From contig NZ_JAERQN010000001.1 of the NCBI RefSeq assembly GCF_016805305.1, forward strand, positions 992,001 to 1,056,000: DNA of 64,000 nucleotides, in the 5' to 3' direction. Source of the DNA: Falsiroseomonas ponticola (GTDB lineage: Bacteria; Pseudomonadota; Alphaproteobacteria; Acetobacterales; Acetobacteraceae). The position numbers were made by a program, and so were the translations under genes. Below the pieces are notes generated by a model. That model ran no database searches. It was not told where the DNA came from and saw only the letters and a program-made list of their open reading frames with translations. The first letter of the stretch is position 1. Every line of letters begins with the position of its first letter. This document shows, piece after piece, positions 1 through 7,672 of the stretch.

Positions 1-81
1 CGCCACCTGGCGCAGCATTGCGCCGGCGATGACCGGCCGGACTGCCCGATCATCGCGGAGCTGGAGGGCAAGCCGGCATGA
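1..81 (+). CDS. cueR: Cu(I)-responsive MerR-family regulator, C-terminal end only
   Basis: Only the last 26 codons are in the window; the gene starts upstream of it. The visible tail contains C-A-G-D-D-R-P-D-C followed by P-I-I. This is the C-x7-C metal-binding loop of CueR-type MerR regulators, which hold Cu(I), Ag(I) or Au(I) between the two cysteines and switch on copper-efflux genes. The stop overlaps the start of the next gene (a copper chaperone) by 4 bp (ATGA), so the two are very probably co-transcribed. The copper assignment rests on the loop and the neighbour; the DNA-binding domain is not visible here. Confidence 0.75.
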   Translation, partial: RHLAQHCAGDDRPDCPIIAELEGKPA

Positions 82-272
82 CGGTGACGCTGAAGGTCGA
101 GGGCATGAGCTGCGGCCATTGCGTGAAGGCGGTGACGGGCGCGATCCAGGCGCTCGACCCCGCCGCGCGGGTGGCGGTGGCGCTGGAGAGCGGCACCATC
201 ACGGCGGAGACGGTGCTGACCCCCGCCCAGGTGGCCGCCGCGGTGGCCGAGGAAGGCTACAAGCCGGCCTGA
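78..272 (+). CDS. CopZ-like copper chaperone (heavy-metal-associated domain)
   Basis: A 64-residue protein made of one HMA domain. The metal-binding loop G-M-S-C-G-H-C lies at residues 9-15, matching the M-x-C-x-x-C signature that binds Cu(I). The length is normal for stand-alone CopZ-type chaperones, which pass copper to P-type ATPases or to the CueR regulator in the cytosol. The ATG overlaps the stop of the cueR-like gene, so translation is probably coupled. No P-type ATPase is visible here; it may lie upstream of the window. Confidence 0.85.
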   Translation: MTVTLKVEGMSCGHCVKAVTGAIQALDPAARVAVALESGTITAETVLTPAQVAAAVAEEGYKPA

Positions 273-328
273 CCGCGCGGTCAGGCAATCCCGCCCACCG
301 CGCCCGCATTCACTGACCGCGCGTTCAG
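269..328. repeat. Two 16-bp palindromes of the same sequence, 44 bp apart
   Basis: CTGACCGCGCGGTCAG at 269-284 is a perfect 16-bp palindrome overlapping the stop codon of the chaperone gene. A second copy, CTGACCGCGCGTTCAG, at 313-328 differs by one base. The start-to-start distance is 44 bp, about four helical turns. The form resembles TetR-type operators, but no TetR gene is seen nearby. The palindromes have no loop, so they are poor terminators. Confidence 0.5.
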
Positions 329-393
329 CGAATCCGCCGGCAACGCCCGGGCCTCGCGCCGCGTTCGCGCGGGGTGTGCGGAAAGGGCGGTGC

Positions 394-657
394 ATGGCGA
401 TCCTCGGGGCGGCTTGGCCCGATGTCTTCAAATGGGCCGCGACCGGGCTGACCATTGCCGGCGCCGGCACCACCGCGGCCGATCTCGGCCGGCGTGCCAC
501 GGGCTGGGGCTTCGCGCTGCTGTCCGGCGGCTCCGCCTGCTGGCTGGCCTCCGCGCAGCTGGAGCAGGAAAGCCAGCTCGGCCTGACCAACCTGGTGCTG
601 CTGGCGCTGAACCTCTTCGGCGTCTGGCGCTGGCTGGTCCGGAAGGCCCCGCCCTGA
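394..657 (+). CDS. Small hydrophobic membrane protein, unknown function
   Basis: I do not recognise the function. The start chosen is the ATG at 394, which follows GAAAGGG at a suitable distance; an in-frame GTG lies at 376. The 87-residue product has about three hydrophobic stretches (near residues 9-30, 38-55 and 63-82), the last ending in a basic W-R-W-L-V-R-K segment. Three helices in about 90 residues recalls the size and layout of PQ-loop/SemiSWEET half-transporters, but I see no PQ motif, so this is only a shape comparison. It is followed by a strong hairpin at 663-683. Confidence 0.55.
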   Translation: MAILGAAWPDVFKWAATGLTIAGAGTTAADLGRRATGWGFALLSGGSACWLASAQLEQESQLGLTNLVLLALNLFGVWRWLVRKAPP

Positions 658-662
658 GACCT

Positions 663-683
663 GCGGGGGGCAGGGCCCCCCGC
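663..683. terminator. GC hairpin between convergent genes
   Basis: GCGGGGGG (663-670) pairs perfectly with CCCCCCGC (676-683) around a 5-nt loop. It sits between the ends of the small membrane protein gene (plus) and the acidic hypothetical gene (minus). There is no T tract, so it would be a non-canonical or bidirectional terminator. Confidence 0.4.
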
Positions 684-688
684 GCGGC

Positions 689-964
689 CTATCGCCGCCT
701 GATCCGGTCCGGCGCGATATCCACCGGCCCGCCCCGCAGCTGCGCCTGCTCCATCATCTCCCCGGGCTGGGTTTCCCCGGGATGGATCGGGTCATCGACA
801 TGGCCGGCGGCGCGGGGATCGCCCGTGCCCTCGTCGGTATTGTCCCCGGCGGAATCCGCCATCTCCCCGCTCTCCCCGGGCCGCACCCTTTCGCCGCCCG
901 GCAGGGTCGGGCGCAGCGCGTCCTCGGACCCGCGCATCTCGTCGATCCTGTCCTTGTCGTCCAT
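689..964 (-). CDS. Small acidic hypothetical protein
   Basis: A 91-residue protein I do not recognise. It is hydrophilic and rich in Asp, Glu, Gly and Arg, without membrane segments, and is probably largely disordered. The start at 964 is supported by AGGAGG about 7 nt upstream on the minus strand, a strong ribosome binding site. It ends in I-R-R-R. It converges on the small membrane protein gene and diverges from the GH13 gene, about 110 bp away. Confidence 0.5.
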   Translation of the reverse strand: MDDKDRIDEMRGSEDALRPTLPGGERVRPGESGEMADSAGDNTDEGTGDPRAAGHVDDPIHPGETQPGEMMEQAQLRGGPVDIAPDRIRRR

Positions 965-1072
965 GGCCCGTCCTCCTGCTGAGGGGGCGGGAACGCGGGG
1001 CCGGCGCGGGGGGTTGCGGGAACCCCGGGGCGGCCTCGTGCCTTGCAGGGGCGCGATGGCGGGAGCGGCGGG

Positions 1073-2644
1073 ATGACCGATTGGTGGCGGGGCGCGGTGA
1101 TCTACCAGGTCTATCCGCGGTCCTTCCGGGATTCGGATGGGGACGGGGTGGGCGACCTGCGGGGCATCCTGCAGGGCCTCGACCATGTCGCGGGCCTTGG
1201 CGTGGACGCGGTCTGGCTCGCGCCCGTCTATGCCTCGCCCCAGGCCGATTTCGGCTATGACGTGGCGGACCACTGCGCGGTGGATCCGCGATACGGCACG
1301 CTCGAGGACCTCGATGCCGTCATCGCGGGGGCGCATGCGCGCGGCCTCAAGGTCATGCTGGACCTGGTGACGGGCCACACCAGCACCGCCCATGCCTGGT
1401 TCCGGGAAAGCCGGGCGCGGCGGGATGGGCCTCTGGCCGCCCGCTATGTCTGGGCGGATGCCAAGGCCGATGGATCGCCGCCCAACAACTGGCTCTCCGT
1501 CTTCGGCGGCCCCGCCTGGCGGTGGGAGCCGCGGCGGCGGCAATACTACCTGCACCATTTCCTGGCCGAGCAGCCCGCCCTGAACCTGGAGGACCCGGCC
1601 ACGCTCGATGCCGTGGCCGGCATCATGCGCTTCTGGCTGGCCCGCGGCGTCGATGGCTTCCGGCTGGATGCGCTGGATTTCGTGGCCCATGACCCCGCGC
1701 TGCGGGACAACCCCGCCGCCCCCCCGCGCCCCGAACCGCCCGCCAAGCTCTTCGGCCTGCAGCTGCACCAGCACGACATGATGGGCCCGGGCACCGGCGC
1801 CATCCTGCGCCGCTTCCGGCAGGAGGCCGATGCCGCCGGCGCCGCGCTGATGGGCGAATTGTCCTCCCAGCCCGGCGCCCATGCCCGCGTCGCCCGCGCC
1901 ACGGCGCCGGGGCTGCTGCACATGGCCTATACGCTGGCGCCGCTGCGCGCCGGCTTCGACCATGGCGTCGCCCGCGCGCTGGTGGAGGCCGCCGCCCAGC
2001 CGGAGGGCTGGCCCTGCTGGAACTTCAGCAACCATGACGTGGTCCGCGCCGCCACGCGCTGGTCCCCCGGCGGCGTGCCGGACCCCGCCGTGACGCGGCT
2101 GCTGATGGCCCTGCTGCTGACGCTGCGCGGCAGCGCCTGCCTCTACCAGGGGGAGGAGCTGGGCCTGCCCGAGGCCGAGCTGCCGTTCGAGGCGCTGCGC
2201 GACCCCTTCGGGATCAGCTTCTGGCCGGATTTCGCGGGCCGCGACGGGTCCCGCACGCCGATGCCCTGGGATGCCGCGCTGCCCCATGCCGGCTTCACCA
2301 CCGGCACGCCCTGGCTGCCGGTGCCGGAGGCGCATCGCGACCTCGCCGTCTCGATGCAGCAGGAGCCCGGCAGCATGCTGGCCTTCACGCGGGAGCTGCT
2401 GGCCACGCGGCGCGCCAGCCTGGCGCTGATGGCGGGCGCGCTGCACCCGATCGACCTGCCCGCCCCCCTGCTGGGGTTCGAGCGGCGGGAGGCGGCGGAC
2501 CGGGTGCGCTGCCTGTTCAACCTCTCGCCCGGCCCGGTGCCCGTGCCGGCGGGGTTGCGGGGTGGGGCGGCGCTGTCGGGCAGCCCGGTCGGCGCGGCGA
2601 GTGAGGTGCTGCCAGGCTGGGGCGTGGCGCTGGCACGGGTATAG
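1073..2644 (+). CDS. GH13 alpha-glucosidase / oligo-1,6-glucosidase
   Basis: A 523-residue glycoside hydrolase family 13 enzyme. No signal peptide is visible, so it is probably cytosolic and hydrolyses short alpha-glucans or alpha-glucosides. The barrel starts with W-W-R-G-A-V-I-Y-Q-V-Y-P-R-S-F (residues 4-18). The catalytic set is present: nucleophile D199 in GFRLDALD, acid/base E262 in MGELSS, and the transition-state pair H321-D322 in FSNHDVVR. Region I reads DLVTGHTS with Gly where Asn is usual (DLVxNHTS). ATG 1073 follows GGGAG; an upstream in-frame ATG at 1043 would add ten residues with no homology. The gene stands alone. Confidence 0.9.
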   Translation: MTDWWRGAVIYQVYPRSFRDSDGDGVGDLRGILQGLDHVAGLGVDAVWLAPVYASPQADFGYDVADHCAVDPRYGTLEDLDAVIAGAHARGLKVMLDLVTGHTSTAHAWFRESRARRDGPLAARYVWADAKADGSPPNNWLSVFGGPAWRWEPRRRQYYLHHFLAEQPALNLEDPATLDAVAGIMRFWLARGVDGFRLDALDFVAHDPALRDNPAAPPRPEPPAKLFGLQLHQHDMMGPGTGAILRRFRQEADAAGAALMGELSSQPGAHARVARATAPGLLHMAYTLAPLRAGFDHGVARALVEAAAQPEGWPCWNFSNHDVVRAATRWSPGGVPDPAVTRLLMALLLTLRGSACLYQGEELGLPEAELPFEALRDPFGISFWPDFAGRDGSRTPMPWDAALPHAGFTTGTPWLPVPEAHRDLAVSMQQEPGSMLAFTRELLATRRASLALMAGALHPIDLPAPLLGFERREAADRVRCLFNLSPGPVPVPAGLRGGAALSGSPVGAASEVLPGWGVALARV

Positions 2645-2662
2645 GCGGCGCCAGAACCCGGC

Positions 2663-2721
2663 GGTCCAGGGTCCCCCTGGACCCTGGCGAGGGGGTCTGA
2701 GGGGGAGCAGCGCTCCCCCTC
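2663..2721. repeat. Tandem perfect hairpins (GGTCCAGGG-type intergenic element)
   Basis: Two hairpins follow the GH13 gene. GGTCCAGGG at 2663-2671 pairs with CCCTGGACC at 2675-2683 (3-nt loop). GAGGGGGAGC at 2699-2708 pairs with GCTCCCCCTC at 2712-2721 (3-nt loop). Both are perfect and lack a T run. A related GGTCCAGGGG hairpin occurs at 41332-41349, so this looks like a dispersed intergenic repeat that may also serve as a terminator. Confidence 0.55.
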
Positions 2722-2793
2722 CACCTGGACGCGCGCGCCGCGCTGCGCTTAAGCGCCCCGAACCTTTCTGCCATGGCAGCCGGAGCCGCCCCC

Positions 2794-3495
2794 ATGAACC
2801 CCGCCACGCGCGATGCCCTGATGGGCGTCACCACCGCCACCCTCACCACGGTCCTGCTGAAGAAGGGCGTGCGCTTCTGCTACATCGCGGGCAGCCGCCC
2901 GATCGTGCAGGGCCCGGCGAAGCGCATCGTCGGCCCCGCCTTCACGCTCCGCTTCACGCCGACGCGGGAGGACCTGGCGACGGTGGAGAGCTGGTCCTCC
3001 CCCCGTTCCACCCGCGCGGCGATCGAGGAGATGCCCGAGGGCTGCGTCGCCGTCGCGGACGCCATGGGCAACACGGCGGCCGGCATCTTCGGCGACATCC
3101 TCTGCGCCCGCATGGCGAAGAAGGGCGTGGCCGGGCTGGTGACGGACGGCATGGTGCGGGATGGCGCCGGCGTGATCGGCACCGGCCTGCCGGTCTTCTG
3201 CCAGGGCTATGTCGCCCCCGCTTCCGTCGCCGCGCTGAACTTCGTGGGCTGGCAGGAGGTGATCGGCTGCGGCGGCGTCACCGTGGTGCCGGGCGACATC
3301 ATCGTGGCGGACCAGGATGGCGCCGTGGTGATCCCCGCCGCGCTGCTGGACGCCGTGACGGAAGCGGCGGTGGAGCAGGAGAGGCTGGAGGGCTGGATCA
3401 TGAAGGAAGTGGAGAAGGGCCTGCCGCTGCCCGGCCTCTACCCGCCCAACGCCGAGACGAAGGCCCGCTACGAGGCCGATCGCAACCGGGGGTGA
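2794..3495 (+). CDS. RraA-family protein (HMG/CHA aldolase-like)
   Basis: A 233-residue RraA-like protein. Family members with this build are divalent-metal aldolases/decarboxylases (4-hydroxy-4-methyl-2-oxoglutarate aldolase, oxaloacetate decarboxylase) or regulators of RNase E. The signature lies in GIFGDILCARMAKKG and the following GLVTDGMVRD, which carries the Arg-Asp pair used for substrate and metal. The C-terminal stretch GDIIVADQDGAVVIP is also typical. I chose ATG 2794 because GGAG precedes it; the ATG at 2773 lacks a ribosome binding site. The C-terminus is slightly longer than in E. coli RraA, as in environmental aldolases. The substrate cannot be read from context. Confidence 0.8.
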   Translation: MNPATRDALMGVTTATLTTVLLKKGVRFCYIAGSRPIVQGPAKRIVGPAFTLRFTPTREDLATVESWSSPRSTRAAIEEMPEGCVAVADAMGNTAAGIFGDILCARMAKKGVAGLVTDGMVRDGAGVIGTGLPVFCQGYVAPASVAALNFVGWQEVIGCGGVTVVPGDIIVADQDGAVVIPAALLDAVTEAAVEQERLEGWIMKEVEKGLPLPGLYPPNAETKARYEADRNRG

Positions 3496-3506
3496 AGCAC
3501 CACGCC

Positions 3507-3782
3507 ATGGCCAGCGCGGCGCCGCTGGTGGACCGGGCCGGGGTGCACATGCTGCGCAACCTCGGCCCGCGCAGCGCGGCGATGCTGGCCGATGCCGGGA
3601 TCGAGACGGTGGGGGACCTCCGCGCCATCGGCGCGGCGGGGGCCTTCCGCCGGCTGCGCTTCATGGGGGGCAATCCCTCCCGCAACCTGCTCTGGTCCAT
3701 GGCGGCGGGGTTGCAGGGGCGGGACTGGCGGAGCCTGGACGAGGACGAGAAGGCGGCGCTGGAAGCGGCCCTGCTGGACTGA
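3507..3782 (+). CDS. TfoX/Sxy C-terminal-domain protein
   Basis: A 91-residue protein consisting only of the TfoX C-terminal domain: M-L-R-N-L-G-P-R-S-A near residue 15, then A-G-I-E-T-V-G-D-L-R with a helix-hairpin-helix-like pattern, and N-L-L-W-S-M-A near residue 60. Full TfoX/Sxy proteins, known for competence and CRP-dependent regulation, also have an N-terminal domain that is missing here; stand-alone C-terminal forms are common in Alphaproteobacteria and their role is unclear. A GTG at 3492 overlapping the stop of the RraA gene (GTGA) is an alternative start and would couple the two genes. Confidence 0.7.
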   Translation: MASAAPLVDRAGVHMLRNLGPRSAAMLADAGIETVGDLRAIGAAGAFRRLRFMGGNPSRNLLWSMAAGLQGRDWRSLDEDEKAALEAALLD

Positions 3783-3978
3783 CATCGGCCATGGGCTTCC
3801 GGCCTGCGCTGCCTTGCCCCCCGGGCCGGGCGCGGGCCGTTTCCGCTGGCGGAAGCGCCGTGTTCCTGCTATGTTCACACCATCACCGGCCGTCCCGCGC
3901 CTGCCCCCCGCCGTGGCCGCGGCGCCACGGCCAAGCCTTTCCGGCGGCGCGGAGGGGCGGCGGCACCCCGCGAATTCG

Positions 3979-4014
3979 GTGCTAAAAGCACTAAAGCCGC
4001 TTAACCGGCTTTAG
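3979..4014. repeat. AT-rich inverted repeats in a 440-bp intergenic region
   Basis: Within the gene-free stretch 3783-4221 this patch is clearly richer in A/T than its surroundings. GTGCT (3979-3983) pairs with AGCAC (3987-3991), and CTAAAGCCG (3991-3999) pairs perfectly with CGGCTTTAG (4006-4014) around CTTAAC. It lies beyond the minus-strand terminator at 4069-4100, between two convergent genes. No promoter or coding frame is convincing. Confidence 0.45.
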
Positions 4015-4068
4015 ATTTGCCCGGATTTTAGTGGCCTCAACGCCACGGCGCCGCGCGAATCGGGCGCG

Positions 4069-4100
4069 AAAAAAAACCCCGGCGCCTCGCGGCACCGGGG
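4069..4100 (-). terminator. Rho-independent terminator, minus strand
   Basis: On the minus strand a GC-rich stem (4077-4100, about 10 bp with one mismatch and a 4-nt loop) is followed directly by eight T (4069-4076 as A on plus). This is the most canonical terminator in the window. It lies about 120 bp beyond the stop of the FAD oxidoreductase gene at 4222, so it ends that transcript or a separate small RNA. Confidence 0.8.
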
Positions 4101-4145
4101 AAGTGTTGGTCCACACACCATGTGCGGAACCGCCGGGAGAAAACG

Positions 4146-4209
4146 TCGAGGCAATGCCTTGACGTGTTACCCTTTGCTCCTTTGGTCCTCACAGGGGCGT
4201 GACGCCTGT
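4146..4209. other. Two further hairpins in the 3' region of the FAD oxidoreductase gene
   Basis: CGTCGAGGC / GCCTTGACG (4146-4166) forms a 9-bp stem with one G-T pair. CACAGG / CCTGTG (4189-4209), with inner GGCG/CGCC pairing, forms a second stem. Together with the terminator at 4069-4100 they make a roughly 140-nt structured minus-strand segment: either a long 3' UTR or a small RNA. Coordinates cover both stems. Confidence 0.4.
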
Positions 4210-4221
4210 GTGAAGGCTTGG

Positions 4222-5667
4222 TCAGTCATTGTGCAGCGCGAAGGATGCCGGCGCCGATCCTTCCGCGGGCAGCCGCAGGAAGGCGCCCTGGGCGCGGAGC
4301 GCCGCCTGGATATCGCCCACCGGCACCGCCCGCGGCGCCACGCCCCGCCCCGCCGCCAGCGCGGCCGCGACGCCGGCCGCCTGGCCGGTCAGCCAGCATT
4401 GGGGGATCTCCCGCAGGAAGGAATGGCTGGTGGCATCGCAGGCCAGGTGCCGCCCCGGCGCCAGCAGCCCGTCCAGCGCCACCGGCAGGATGGCGCCATA
4501 GGGCACGGAAACCGGCGCGAAGGCCGGCGCCAGGCTGGGGGAGACGCCGATCTCCTCCGCCGAGACCCGGCCATCCCACCAGGCCCGCGTCACCGGCGTG
4601 ACGCCCGCCAGCCGCCGCGCATGCCGCACGCCGAGCTGGGGCGCGGAGAGCATCGGGAAGGCGCCCTCGAAGCCCGGCGCTTCCGCGCGGTAGCGCGCGA
4701 GATGGGCGAACATCAGGCGGTGGGAGATCACCTCCACCGCCGAGAGGTCATCGACCATCACGGCCGAATAGCCCGCGAGCCGCGGCCCCATGAACAGCGC
4801 CACGTCGTCCCGCCAGCTGGCGAAGGCCTTGTCGAAGAAGCCGACCGCCTCCTTCCCCCGCCGCATGAACTCGCTGAACTCGCCGGGGCTTTCGGCCCGC
4901 CAGGCCAGGTAGCGCGGCATGTCCACGCCGCCCCAGGTCCAGGACGTGTTCATGCAATGGTGGATGTCGCGCTCATCCACGTCGTCGGCGAAGGCCGCGC
5001 CGGCGCGGGCATAGAGGTCGCCATCCCCCGTGCCGTCCACGGTGACGCGGGCCAGCACGGCGCGGCGGCCCTGCTTGCTCTCGAAGATCGCGCCGGCCAC
5101 GGCGCCGTCCCGCAGGATGGGCTCCGCCCCCCAGGCGTGGAACAGCAGCTCCACCCCCGCTTCCGCGCACAGCTCCAGGCTCGCGGCCTTCAGGTGTTCG
5201 GGGCAGACGGTCGGGGAATGCGTCACGGTGCCGTGGAAGGCGGCGGTGCGCAGCGCCCACCAGGCGGCGGTCGCGGCATCGCGCGAACCCCAGGCCTCCC
5301 GCGGCGGGCCGGCCACCGCATCGGCGGGCAGGCGGGCCAGCAGCTCCTCCGCGAAGCCGCGGATCAGCAGGCTGCCGTCCCAGCCCGTCATCCGGTCGAT
5401 CCACACGACGAGCCCGCCGGTGGACAGGCCGCCCAGGTGGTTGTGGCGCTCCAGCAGGATGGTGCGGGCGCCGAGCCGCGCGGCCGCCACCGCGGCGGCG
5501 GTGCCGGCGGGCCCGCCCCCCACCACCAGCACGTCGCAATCGGCATGCACGGGGATGTCCCGCGCTTCCTCCCGCACCGTCAGGCCGGTGGCGGGCCTGC
5601 GCAGCCGCGCGGCGGGGGTGAAGACCTCGGATCGGAAGAAGAGGCGGCCGCCATCATTCGTGCCCAT
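4222..5667 (-). CDS. FAD-dependent oxidoreductase
   Basis: A 481-residue flavoprotein with an N-terminal Rossmann motif D-V-L-V-V-G-G-G-P-A-G-T (about residues 45-56) and the adenine-ribose acidic residue at the end of T-I-L-L-E. The G-G-L-S-T-G-G segment and a late G-R-H-L-A-C-D-A-T-S-H-S region fit the FAD-dependent oxidoreductase family related to fumarate reductase flavoproteins and thiazole-biosynthesis-like enzymes. No signal peptide. The substrate is unknown. The start is the ATG at 5667; an upstream in-frame extension to 5904 would run into the divergent gene. It ends 120 bp before a strong terminator. Confidence 0.75.
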   Translation of the reverse strand: MGTNDGGRLFFRSEVFTPAARLRRPATGLTVREEARDIPVHADCDVLVVGGGPAGTAAAVAAARLGARTILLERHNHLGGLSTGGLVVWIDRMTGWDGSLLIRGFAEELLARLPADAVAGPPREAWGSRDAATAAWWALRTAAFHGTVTHSPTVCPEHLKAASLELCAEAGVELLFHAWGAEPILRDGAVAGAIFESKQGRRAVLARVTVDGTGDGDLYARAGAAFADDVDERDIHHCMNTSWTWGGVDMPRYLAWRAESPGEFSEFMRRGKEAVGFFDKAFASWRDDVALFMGPRLAGYSAVMVDDLSAVEVISHRLMFAHLARYRAEAPGFEGAFPMLSAPQLGVRHARRLAGVTPVTRAWWDGRVSAEEIGVSPSLAPAFAPVSVPYGAILPVALDGLLAPGRHLACDATSHSFLREIPQCWLTGQAAGVAAALAAGRGVAPRAVPVGDIQAALRAQGAFLRLPAEGSAPASFALHND

Positions 5668-5788
5668 GGCGGCAGGATAGGGCGGATCGGGCCCGGCTTC
5701 CCAGCCCGCAGAGCCCGCCTTCCCGTGCCGGTGCGCGGCGCGGTATCCTGGCCTTCCCCAACCGAAGGTGGAGGCCGCCCGGCCCGTC

Positions 5789-7672
5789 ATGCGCAACCTG
5801 CTGCACGCCACGGACCGTGACCGCCTGGCCGCCTGGTTCCGCGGCCCGATCGACCGCCTGGTGACGCTGGGCGACCGCCCGCTGCCCGCACTGGCGGAGG
5901 GCATCGCCGGCGGCAGCTACTGCGTGGCCCCCGCCAATGCCCGGGCGGCGGAGCTGCTGGCCATGCCGGACATCCACGATGCCGCGCCCGGCCTGGCGGA
6001 GGCGGCGATCGACTTCGCCATCGCGATGGAGGACCCGCCCCGGCCCTGCCGCCGCCTCGGCACCCATGGGCTGCTGGTGCAGCGGGACGATCCGCGCGAC
6101 TTCGTGGTGCTGACGCCCTTCCACGTCTTCACCGGGGACCTCTCCGCCGGGCTGCTGCACCAGCGCCCGCGCGGCCCCATGGCCGGGCTGGTGGCCGTGA
6201 CGCATAGCGGCAACCTGGTCGAGTTCCAGCAGGGCCGCCACCGGCGCTGCGAGGATGTGGAGGACGCCATCGTCGATTGCGGCCTGCGGCAGGACGGGGA
6301 CCGGGTGGTGCTGTGGCACGAAAGCCGCGTGATGGGCCGGGCGGGCTGGCTGCGGCCCCGCCCGGTGGAGGCCGGGCGCCTGCGCTACGACTACGCGATC
6401 GACGCTGCCTCCCCGCTGCTGCGCGTCACCGTCACCTTCACGGCGGCGGTGGCGCTCCGCCGCGTCTGCGTCACGACCGCCGCCGATGGCCTGTCCGACA
6501 GCGGCTTCGCGGAAGGCGCGCTGCAGGCCGCCGGCGCCTGGCGCGCCGTGCCCCCGCCGGCGGCGGCGGGCAACACCGCCTGGGTGGAGGGCAGCCCCGC
6601 CGCCCATGTGGCGGTGGCGACCGAGGGCTGGTGGGCGGATGGCCCGGCCCTGCATCTGCGCGCCGCCGACCCCGCCGGGGTGGTGAGCGTCCGCGCCACC
6701 GCCCTGAAGCCCGGCCAGCTGCACTGGCTGCTGGTCCGCCACGGCCCGCGGGACCTCGCCGCCGGTGCCTCCCTGGTGGTGCGGGAGGAGCGGTTCCTCG
6801 CCATCGGCCTCACGGGGCCGGAAGCGGCCCGGGCCATGGACGGGCAGGCGGGGCCGCCGGGGCTGGACCTGCACCCGCTGCCGCCGCAGGGCGCCACGCT
6901 GAACGCCATCGGCACGCATCTGCTCTTCGCGGCCGCCGAGGCCTATCGCAGCCCCGTGGCGGCGGATCGCCAGGCGGCGCTGGCCGCGTGGTTCGACGCC
7001 CAGCTGGCCCGGCTGCAGGCCGGCGAGCCGGGGCTGGAGGATCTGGCCCAGGCGGCGCTGGGGGTGGAGGCGCGGCTGCGCCGGGAAGGCCGCCCCGCCC
7101 ATGCCGCGGCGCTCGGCGACCTGGCCGGCCGGCTGCTGGCGCTGCAGGGGGCGGACGGCGCCTTCCGGGAGCGGGATGGCCGCATCGCCAGCCCGGCCGC
7201 CCATGCCCAGGCCCTGCTGGCCCTGGCCCGGGCGCTGCCGCAGCTCGATCCCTCGCGCCTCGCCCCCGCCATCCAGGCCGCCATCGCCGCGGTGCGGCCC
7301 GGCACGGTGGCGCTGCTGGCCGGGCCGCGCCACGTGGCCGCGGAGGGGCTGCTGATCGCCGGGACCGCCCGGCAATCCGAGCTCCGCTACGGGGAAGGGG
7401 TGGCGCTGATGGCGCGGGCGGCCGGCGCGGTGGTGCTGGCGGCCACGGCCAGCCCGGGCGTGCTGGCGGAGGACACGATCGCGGAGGCGCAGGACCTGCA
7501 CCACCAGGCCATCGCGCTGCTGCGGCCGCTGGTGCGCCTCAATGCCGGGGTGCTGGAGGTCATGCCCTCCCCCTTCGGCGGCGATCCGGAGCCCACCACC
7601 CAGGCCGCCGCGATCCTCGGCCTGATGGCGCCGGACGCGGTCATCCTCGGCCTCGCCGCGACAGCGGCGTGA
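5789..7672 (+). CDS. Large hypothetical protein, coupled to a lipoprotein gene
   Basis: A 627-residue protein I cannot assign. It has no signal peptide or obvious membrane segment. The N-terminal 300 residues look mixed alpha/beta. From about residue 370 to the end the protein is dominated by Ala/Leu-rich helices (for example around AAIQAAIAAV), possibly a helical-repeat or alpha/alpha fold. ATG 5789 is used; an in-frame GTG lies at 5768, upstream of the GGAGG. The stop overlaps the GTG of the DUF2272 lipoprotein gene by 4 bp, so the two products are probably made together. It diverges from the FAD oxidoreductase gene. Confidence 0.6.
   Translation: MRNLLHATDRDRLAAWFRGPIDRLVTLGDRPLPALAEGIAGGSYCVAPANARAAELLAMPDIHDAAPGLAEAAIDFAIAMEDPPRPCRRLGTHGLLVQRDDPRDFVVLTPFHVFTGDLSAGLLHQRPRGPMAGLVAVTHSGNLVEFQQGRHRRCEDVEDAIVDCGLRQDGDRVVLWHESRVMGRAGWLRPRPVEAGRLRYDYAIDAASPLLRVTVTFTAAVALRRVCVTTAADGLSDSGFAEGALQAAGAWRAVPPPAAAGNTAWVEGSPAAHVAVATEGWWADGPALHLRAADPAGVVSVRATALKPGQLHWLLVRHGPRDLAAGASLVVREERFLAIGLTGPEAARAMDGQAGPPGLDLHPLPPQGATLNAIGTHLLFAAAEAYRSPVAADRQAALAAWFDAQLARLQAGEPGLEDLAQAALGVEARLRREGRPAHAAALGDLAGRLLALQGADGAFRERDGRIASPAAHAQALLALARALPQLDPSRLAPAIQAAIAAVRPGTVALLAGPRHVAAEGLLIAGTARQSELRYGEGVALMARAAGAVVLAATASPGVLAEDTIAEAQDLHHQAIALLRPLVRLNAGVLEVMPSPFGGDPEPTTQAAAILGLMAPDAVILGLAATAA

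Noticed and set aside
689-2446. 585-residue minus-strand frame over the GH13 gene
   Set aside because: Only its 3' part (689-964) has its own ribosome binding site and lies outside the GH13 gene; the remainder is antisense to it.
4011-4121. 36-residue minus-strand ORF
   Set aside because: It reads straight through the terminator stem and T tract and has no ribosome binding site.
4120-5820. 566-residue plus-strand frame
   Set aside because: It is antisense to the FAD oxidoreductase gene, which has clear motifs; the frame is a GC shadow.
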